From Alphaproteobacteria bacterium (lineage in GTDB: Bacteria; Pseudomonadota; Alphaproteobacteria; Micavibrionales; CSBR16-224): a stretch of 11,516 nt of DNA. Each line of letters opens with the position of its first letter. The stretch's first letter is position 1. Below the pieces are notes generated by a model. The model was given only the letters and a program-made list of their open reading frames with translations. It made no database searches and was not told where the DNA came from. The stretch covers positions 1 through 11,516 of the forward strand of contig SKHU01000207.1 in NCBI GenBank assembly GCA_007116755.1. The letters are read 5' to 3'. A program made the position numbers and the translations under genes. Shown piece after piece: positions 6,492 through 11,516 of this stretch.

Positions 6492-7302
6492 GGCGTGTTT
6501 CCTTTTCGGTTTGCGGTTGTTCCGCACCGGTAATATGGCGCAGGATATTTTCAAACAGCAAAATCCCGTCCCCTTTGGCGAGCGGGTTTTCAGCGCGATC
6601 TGCGGCTGTCGCCTGAAACGCAAAGGCTTCGGGATGCGGCATCATGCCCAGCACCAGCCCCGACGGGTCGCACAGCGCGGCAATGCGCCTGTATGAACCG
6701 TTGATATCTTGCGCATAGCGCAGCGGAATCTGCCCCGCATCACGCAGTTTCAGGTAAATTTCCTCCTCCGCGCCCTGTTTCAGCACGATGCGCCCCTCGC
6801 CGTGGCGTACGGGCAGGGAAAACTGCGCAGGCAGCCCTGCCGTCCATTTGCAGATACTGTCCGGCACGGTGTCCAGCGCCGCCCATTTGTTCATGAACTG
6901 CCCGTGATCGTTTTTTGCCAGCGCCGCCGCACGGTCTTCAAACGGGAAAGGCAGCAGGCCGAGCCGCACCAGAACCTGAAACCCGTTACAAATGCCGATG
7001 ACAGGTTTTTTTGCTGCAACAAAATCACGGAATACATCCCCGAGTGCGTGACGGATTTTCAAACCCAGAAGCTGGCCGCTGCCCAGCTCGTCACCGAAAG
7101 AAAAACCGCCCGGCAGCGCCAGCCCGTCAAAAGACGCAAGCAGCGCCGGATTGCCCAGCAGCCGGTTGATATGCACAATCTCCGCCGCGCCGCCGGCATG
7201 GAGGAAGGCTGCGGCGGTTTCCCTCTCGCAATTGATGCCGTCACCGGCCAGCACAAGAAATTTCGGCGCCGTGTTTTTTAAAGGGATAATCCGTTTTTCC
7301 AT
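6481..7302 (-). CDS. purQ: Phosphoribosylformylglycinamidine synthase glutaminase subunit
   Basis: It is a class I glutamine amidotransferase that releases ammonia from glutamine for the PurL subunit (purine step 4). Visible are LALPGGFSFGDEL (61-73), the nucleophile Cys105 in GICNGFQVL (103-111), and His223 with Glu225 in MMPHPEA (220-226), completing the triad. Length is 273 residues, longer than the roughly 227 of Bacillus PurQ. Part of the extra length is a 17-residue tail past ILRHITG that is polar. The start ATG 7302 has GGAAGAG upstream and lies inside the 3' end of purL (25-nt overlap), suggesting coupling; an ORF to 7344 is possible but its first 14 residues are unlike the family. 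It is paired with a PurL that already carries a PurS-like part, so no separate purS is expected. Confidence 0.95.
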   Translation of the reverse strand: MEKRIIPLKNTAPKFLVLAGDGINCERETAAAFLHAGGAAEIVHINRLLGNPALLASFDGLALPGGFSFGDELGSGQLLGLKIRHALGDVFRDFVAAKKPVIGICNGFQVLVRLGLLPFPFEDRAAALAKNDHGQFMNKWAALDTVPDSICKWTAGLPAQFSLPVRHGEGRIVLKQGAEEEIYLKLRDAGQIPLRYAQDINGSYRRIAALCDPSGLVLGMMPHPEAFAFQATAADRAENPLAKGDGILLFENILRHITGAEQPQTEKETRHAG

Positions 7303-10271
7303 GACTCTTCCATTTCCGCCAGTTTCATTTCTCCCGTGCCCCACGGTGCGGCCGCCGTCAGGCGCAGCGTTTTTTCCTTTGTCACCCGCCCCAGCAGCAG
7401 CGGGGTCAGGCCTTGAAAATGATCTTCAAACACCGCGCGATGCTGCGGCGGCACGGAAACAACAAAACGCCCCGCTGCCTCGCCGAACAGAAAATCAAGA
7501 ACCGGAATGCCGGTTTCGGGCAGTGCGATCTCCGCCCCCAGACCGCCGCCGATCATCGATTCCGCCAGCGCGACCAGCAGCCCGCCTTCGGATACGTCAT
7601 GCCCCGATGCCATAACATTGTTGCTGCACGCCATGTGATAGGCACGATACAGCGCAAGATTTTGCTGCATATCCATCGGCGGCAGACCGGATTCTGTTTT
7701 AAAATGCTGCGCAAATTCGGAGGATTTCAGACCCGCCTGCGGCACGCCGAGCAGATAGATAAAATCGCCTACATCCCGAAAATCGCTGCGCAGCGTATGG
7801 CGGATATCCGCCCGCGCCATCGCCGTGACCAGCAGTGTCGGCAAAATACTGATGGTGATATCGCGCCCTGCGCGATCGCGGCCGCGGTAGTCGTTTTTCA
7901 TGCTGTCCTTGCCGCTGACCAGCGGTGCGCCATAGGCTGTGCAGATGTCATACAGCCCCTTGCAGGTTTCGACAAGCTGCCCCAGCTTTTCATCGCCATC
8001 GGGCACGGCGGCGCTTTTGACCGGATCAGGCCAGCAGAAATTATCCAGCAGACAGCACATATCGGGGTCGCCGCCCGCCGCAACGACATTGCGCACCGCC
8101 TCGTCAACGGCATATTGCGCCATCAGATACGGGTCGGACAAAGACAGGCGCGGTGCAAGACCGCAGCCGATTGCCGCCGCCGCGCTTTCCCCGCCGCCAT
8201 GCGGCGCAAGCCAGATGATGCCGCTATCCGACGGGCCGCTGTTGTCATCTTTTCCGGTAAAAGGTTTGATATGCGTTGCCGCCTGCACTTCGTGATCATA
8301 GCGCCGCACCCATTTTTCTTTCGAGGCGATATTCGGCGCGGCCAAAAGCGTCAACAGCGCGTTGCGCAAAAATGCCGCATCCGCCCCCGTTTCGACGCGG
8401 GGATCGGGCAGCTCTGCGTCTGCCGTCCACGGCGCACGCGGCTTGTCGCCGCGATGCACGGCGGACAGCTGCATCTGCGGCAGCGAGTCGTGCAAAAAAT
8501 CCAGATCGAGTTCGGCGCATAATTTTCCGTCATGACGGGCGCTGAAAAATCCGCTGTCATTATAAGCGCCGATATCCGTTGCCGTCACGCCGTGCAGCTT
8601 TGCCAGCGCGAAAAATTCCGCAGCATTTTCAGACGGCACGGCAAATGTCATGCGTTCCTGACTTTCGCTGACCATCAACTCCCACGGCTGCAGACCGGGA
8701 TATTTGACGGGGCAATGCGCAAGTTCGATCTCCGCACCGCCCGCCTCGCGCGCCATTTCCCCGACACTGGAGCTGAGCCCGCCCGCACCGTTATCCGTGA
8801 CGCTGGAATAAAGCCCTTTATCCCGCGCCTCCAGCAGAAAATCGGCCAGACGTTTCTGCGTCAGCGGATCGCCGATCTGCACCGCCGTTGCGGGTGCATT
8901 TTCATCCAGTGCCAGCGAGCTGAAGGTCGCGCCGTGAATGCCGTCCGCGCCGATTGCACCGCCGGCCATAAAAATACGGTCACCGGCACGCGCCTGTTTT
9001 TCTGCCGATGCGCGGCCGTCGGGAAGGTGATGCGGCAAAACGCCGATTGTGCCGCAAAATACCAGCGGCTTGCCCGCATAATCGCGGTCAAAAAACATTG
9101 CGCCGTTCACGGTCGGAATGCCGCTTTTATTGCCGCCATCCTCCACGCCTTTATGCACGCCTTCAAAAATACGTTTCGGCTCTTTCAGCCGTGCGGGCAT
9201 ATTTTCCTCCCCCGCCGCCGAGGGCAGGTCGGGCGGCGCAAAACAGAACACATCGGTATTGGCGACAGGGCGCGCGCCAAGGCCGCAGCCGAGAATATCG
9301 CGATTGACACCAAGAATACCGGTCAGCGCCCCGCCATAGGGGTCAAGCGCCGAGGGGCTGTTATGCGTTTCCGCCTTGATGGCGAGATCAATCTTTCCGT
9401 CAAAACGCACCACACCCGCATTATCGGAAAAGACCGAGATCAGCCAGTCGATGCCGCGCCGTTTTTCAATCGCGCGTGTTGCGCCTTTGATATAGGTTTT
9501 GTAAAGACTGTCGATGGTTTCGGTTTTGCCGTCCTCGCCGCAATAATCGATTTTGGCGGCAAAGATTTTGTGCTTGCAATGCTCGCTCCAGCTTTGCGCG
9601 ATAATTTCGATTTCAACATCGGTCGGGTCGTGCGGCAGGCCGCTTTTTGTGCGGCTGTCCTTAATATTTTTGCTGCGGTAATGGTCGCGGATATGATGCA
9701 TCTCGTCAAGCGTCAGGGCAAGGCAGCGCTCTTTACTCAGCGCCTCCAGCGCCGCGTCGGGAATCTCCAGCGAAACGGTTTCGACATGCGGCGCACCCTG
9801 CAGCACGACATGCGGCAGAGCGATATTCTCAAAGCGCCGCCGCTCCGTAAATTCTTCGCCCGTAAACACATCAATTTTTTCAATCAGCGGATTGGCAAAC
9901 CGGTCGGCCGCCAGCGCTTCGGCCTCTTCACGGGTTTTGATGCCGCGCAGCAGATAAAGCCGTCCCGAGGCAACACGCGCCGTCACGCCCAGCAGCGCAA
10001 AGGCTTCCTCCGCACTATGCGCGGCGTTATCGGTAACGCCGGGGCGGAAACTCACCTCGGCAATATAATCCGCATCGCTGTAAAAATCCGTATCCACCGC
10101 ACTATCATAAAGCTGCTCAATCAACGGGTCGGCGAAAATTTCCGCCGCAGCGCGGCGCAGAGCCTCTTCATCCGCGTCTTCCGATTCCACCAGATAAAAA
10201 GGCAGAATTTCCGCTTTTTGCGGCGCGGAAAAATCTTCGATCTCAAAACGCAGTTTTGCTGCGGCGCTCAT
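7278..10271 (-). CDS. purL: FGAM synthase large subunit with N-terminal PurS-like domain (PurSL)
   Basis: It converts FGAR, ATP and ammonia to FGAM (purine step 4). Of 997 residues, the first 150 or so look like PurS-type sequence: a partial copy (about 24-58, ending FADPLIEQL) and a fuller copy (about 70-135, AEVSFRPGVTDN to FANPLIEKIDVF). The PurL core follows with QSWSEHCKHK (226-235), AETHNSPSALDPYGGA near 300-315 and GVNRDILG, then later GADGIHGATFSS and the second AIRS half. There is no C-terminal glutaminase domain; PurQ supplies it. The size is between small PurL (about 740) and the E. coli-type fused enzyme (about 1290). The start ATG 10271 forms an ATGA overlap with the purN stop and has AAAAGGAG upstream; a frame extending to 10412 only overlaps purN. 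The C-terminus LSL ends beyond a complete AIRS_C-like end. Confidence 0.93.
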   Translation of the reverse strand: MSAAAKLRFEIEDFSAPQKAEILPFYLVESEDADEEALRRAAAEIFADPLIEQLYDSAVDTDFYSDADYIAEVSFRPGVTDNAAHSAEEAFALLGVTARVASGRLYLLRGIKTREEAEALAADRFANPLIEKIDVFTGEEFTERRRFENIALPHVVLQGAPHVETVSLEIPDAALEALSKERCLALTLDEMHHIRDHYRSKNIKDSRTKSGLPHDPTDVEIEIIAQSWSEHCKHKIFAAKIDYCGEDGKTETIDSLYKTYIKGATRAIEKRRGIDWLISVFSDNAGVVRFDGKIDLAIKAETHNSPSALDPYGGALTGILGVNRDILGCGLGARPVANTDVFCFAPPDLPSAAGEENMPARLKEPKRIFEGVHKGVEDGGNKSGIPTVNGAMFFDRDYAGKPLVFCGTIGVLPHHLPDGRASAEKQARAGDRIFMAGGAIGADGIHGATFSSLALDENAPATAVQIGDPLTQKRLADFLLEARDKGLYSSVTDNGAGGLSSSVGEMAREAGGAEIELAHCPVKYPGLQPWELMVSESQERMTFAVPSENAAEFFALAKLHGVTATDIGAYNDSGFFSARHDGKLCAELDLDFLHDSLPQMQLSAVHRGDKPRAPWTADAELPDPRVETGADAAFLRNALLTLLAAPNIASKEKWVRRYDHEVQAATHIKPFTGKDDNSGPSDSGIIWLAPHGGGESAAAAIGCGLAPRLSLSDPYLMAQYAVDEAVRNVVAAGGDPDMCCLLDNFCWPDPVKSAAVPDGDEKLGQLVETCKGLYDICTAYGAPLVSGKDSMKNDYRGRDRAGRDITISILPTLLVTAMARADIRHTLRSDFRDVGDFIYLLGVPQAGLKSSEFAQHFKTESGLPPMDMQQNLALYRAYHMACSNNVMASGHDVSEGGLLVALAESMIGGGLGAEIALPETGIPVLDFLFGEAAGRFVVSVPPQHRAVFEDHFQGLTPLLLGRVTKEKTLRLTAAAPWGTGEMKLAEMEESWKNGLSL

Positions 10272-10903
10272 GCGTATTTCTCCTTTTTGCGTTGCACGTC
10301 GATTTTTTCCAAAATACGCGCGACAGCCTTGATATAGGCTTTGTATTCCAGCTCCATACCGCGCGCGGTAAACGTCTCCAGCGTATCGGCGGTCTGCCGC
10401 GGGAAATCCCATTGCAGAATAATGGGCCCTGAATCAATGCCCTCATCGACGAAATGCACTGTCACCCCCGATTCCGCCACCCGCGATTCATAGGCGCGGC
10501 GATAGGCATCACGCCCCTTGAACCACGGCAGCAGCGAGGGATGGATATTGACAATCCGGTTAACGCCCAGCCCGTCATCGTAAAATTTCGCCAGAAATTC
10601 GGGGCTGAGGATGCGCATATATCCCGCCAGAAAAATCCATTCCGCATCATGAGGCGAAAGCGTTTCAAGAATAGCGGCCTCGTGCTGCGCCCTGTTTTTT
10701 TCAAACGGCACAACATGGCAGGGAATGCCGAGCGCGGCACAGCGGCCGATCACCCCCGCCCCCTCCTGATCGCAGATCACTGCGGCAATTTCAAAATCGG
10801 GATTGTCCTTTGAGTGGCGAATCAAATTTTCCGCATTCGTGCCCTTGCCCGATGCAAAAATTGCTGCACGGATTTTCGGTTTTTTTGTCGTGGAATTCTC
10901 CAT
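10268..10903 (-). CDS. purN: Phosphoribosylglycinamide formyltransferase (GAR transformylase)
   Basis: It transfers a formyl group from 10-formyl-THF to GAR (purine step 3). Residues expected for catalysis are present: Asn119 and His121 in NIHPSLLP (119-126) and Asp157 in VDEGIDSGPIIL (152-163). The N-terminal nucleotide loop FASGKGTN (16-23) replaces the more common ISGSGSN. Length, 211 residues, agrees with the family. The start ATG 10903 has GGAG 8 nt upstream (GGAGAATAAG). The purD stop ends one base upstream, so the two are contiguous. The FASGKGTNAENLI wording differs from E. coli PurN and fits a subgroup I cannot name with certainty. No formyl-dehydratase or other fusion is visible. 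Confidence 0.94.
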   Translation of the reverse strand: MENSTTKKPKIRAAIFASGKGTNAENLIRHSKDNPDFEIAAVICDQEGAGVIGRCAALGIPCHVVPFEKNRAQHEAAILETLSPHDAEWIFLAGYMRILSPEFLAKFYDDGLGVNRIVNIHPSLLPWFKGRDAYRRAYESRVAESGVTVHFVDEGIDSGPIILQWDFPRQTADTLETFTARGMELEYKAYIKAVARILEKIDVQRKKEKYA

Positions 10904-10904
10904 C

Positions 10905-11516
10905 TTATTCTCCTATATCCGCACGCCAATGCGCGCCGTTGAATGTGATTTTTGTGACGGTGTCATAAGCTTTCCGCCGTGCTTCCTCCGTATTTTTCCC
11001 CAGTGCCGTCACCCCCAGAACGCGGCCGCCGGTATTGACCCATCTCCCGCCGCTGCGCTGCGCCCCTGCAAAAAACAGCAGCGGCGCATTGTCGTTGCTG
11101 CCGTCTTCGGGCAATGTTATCGGCTGGCGCAGCGTCATTTCCCTGCCGTCTGTGGACGGATAGCCCTCCGAGGCCATCACGACATGCACGGCCGTATCCT
11201 GCGAGAGCGACAGGAATTTTTTGCCGAAATCCTTCAATCGCCCCTCTGCCGCCAGTGCAAAAACCGTGTAAAGATCGTCTTCCACAAGCGGCAGCAAAAT
11301 CTGCGTTTCGGGATCGCCGAGCCGCACATTATATTCAATGACATTCACATCATCGCCCGAGATCATCAGCCCCGCAAACAAAACGCCTGTAAACGGCGTG
11401 CCGCGCGCGGCCATACCGTCGAGGGTTTTTTGAAAAATATGCGCGCGCACAAATTGCCGCACCGCCTCCGACGGCCAGCCCTGCGGGCTGAAACCGCCCA
11501 TACCGCCGGTATTCGG
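10905..11516 (-). CDS. purD: Phosphoribosylamine-glycine ligase, C-terminal half (partial)
   Basis: The gene runs off the right edge; only the 3' end is visible (203 residues plus the stop), about half of a usual 425-residue GAR synthetase. It joins phosphoribosylamine and glycine with ATP (purine step 2). The visible part begins PNTGGMGGFSP, a signature of the ATP-grasp region, continues with FTGVLFAGLMI and VIEYNVRLGDPETQ (metal- and ATP-binding end of the grasp), and closes with GGRVLGVTALG and the family-like end FNGAHWRADIGE. No frameshift is seen in this portion. Start and promoter lie outside the window, so the operon could begin with purD or with another gene upstream. Confidence 0.95.
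   Translation of the reverse strand, partial: PNTGGMGGFSPQGWPSEAVRQFVRAHIFQKTLDGMAARGTPFTGVLFAGLMISGDDVNVIEYNVRLGDPETQILLPLVEDDLYTVFALAAEGRLKDFGKKFLSLSQDTAVHVVMASEGYPSTDGREMTLRQPITLPEDGSNDNAPLLFFAGAQRSGGRWVNTGGRVLGVTALGKNTEEARRKAYDTVTKITFNGAHWRADIGE

Noticed and set aside
6492..6623. Upstream extension of purH
   Set aside because: It lies inside purQ with no family similarity; the ATG at 6491 gives the expected 529 residues.
7413..8522. Plus-strand open frame of 369 codons opposite purL
   Set aside because: Same reverse-frame composition, no motifs, no ribosome site; purL is certain here.
8532..10337. Long plus-strand open frame of 601 codons opposite purL
   Set aside because: It is antisense to the well-recognised purL, has no family resemblance, and its composition (many Arg, His, Gln) is what a GC-rich reverse frame gives.
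10272..10412. Upstream extension of purL
   Set aside because: It lies wholly inside purN, and the ATG at 10271 has a strong Shine-Dalgarno and an ATGA overlap.
1..11516. CRISPR arrays, tRNA or rRNA genes, transposase genes, riboswitch
   Set aside because: I saw no regularly spaced direct repeats, no cloverleaf or rRNA-like sequence, no transposase motifs and no recognisable purine riboswitch; the upstream end of the pur operon is outside the window.

Overview
The window looks like chromosomal DNA of an alphaproteobacterium, or of a MAG or endosymbiont-like relative. The reasons are a GC-rich coding style with many GC-biased antisense shadow frames, a head-to-head pair of a long-chain polyprenyl diphosphate synthase and a TrmN6-type tRNA methyltransferase (a neighbourhood I associate with Alphaproteobacteria), and dispersed palindromic repeats whose ends read TGTCAT(C/T)..GAG. 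The taxonomic assignment is inference.

Layout. 1-228: no gene; it holds one palindromic repeat (39-139). 229-539 (minus): a small uncharacterised gene readable only through a -1 frame change, at a G-AAA-AAG run. 577-1620 (minus): polyprenyl diphosphate synthase (IspB type), probably starting at TTG. 1703-2482 (plus): TrmN6-like methyltransferase, overlapping by ATGA with 2479-3123 (plus), a gamma-glutamylcyclotransferase-like protein. 3124-3247: convergent gap with a small hairpin and a second palindromic repeat (3149-3219). 3248-3784 (minus): a small ankyrin-repeat protein with a well-spaced sigma70-type promoter of its own. 3875-11516 (minus): a tightly packed purine operon in transcription order purD (3' half only, running off the window), purN, purL, purQ, purH, purM.

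The pur genes overlap or nearly touch (1 nt, ATGA overlap, 25 nt overlap, 11 nt overlap, 16 nt gap), so translational coupling is likely. Together they cover GAR synthetase (step 2), GAR transformylase (step 3), FGAM synthase as PurL plus a separate PurQ glutaminase (step 4), AIR synthetase (step 5), and the last two steps from AICAR to IMP (PurH). FGAM synthase is built unusually: PurL is about 997 residues with a PurS-like domain fused at its N-terminus, and PurQ is larger than the Bacillus type. PurH departs from the common form at the canonical HPK segment and at the usual GAGQ segment, although the cyclohydrolase catalytic residues are kept.

I did not find a new defence, mobile or regulatory system. 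The best leads are the small gene with a frame change at a slippery sequence, the atypical PurSL/PurQ/PurH set, the two palindromic repeats, and the corrected start of the ankyrin gene.
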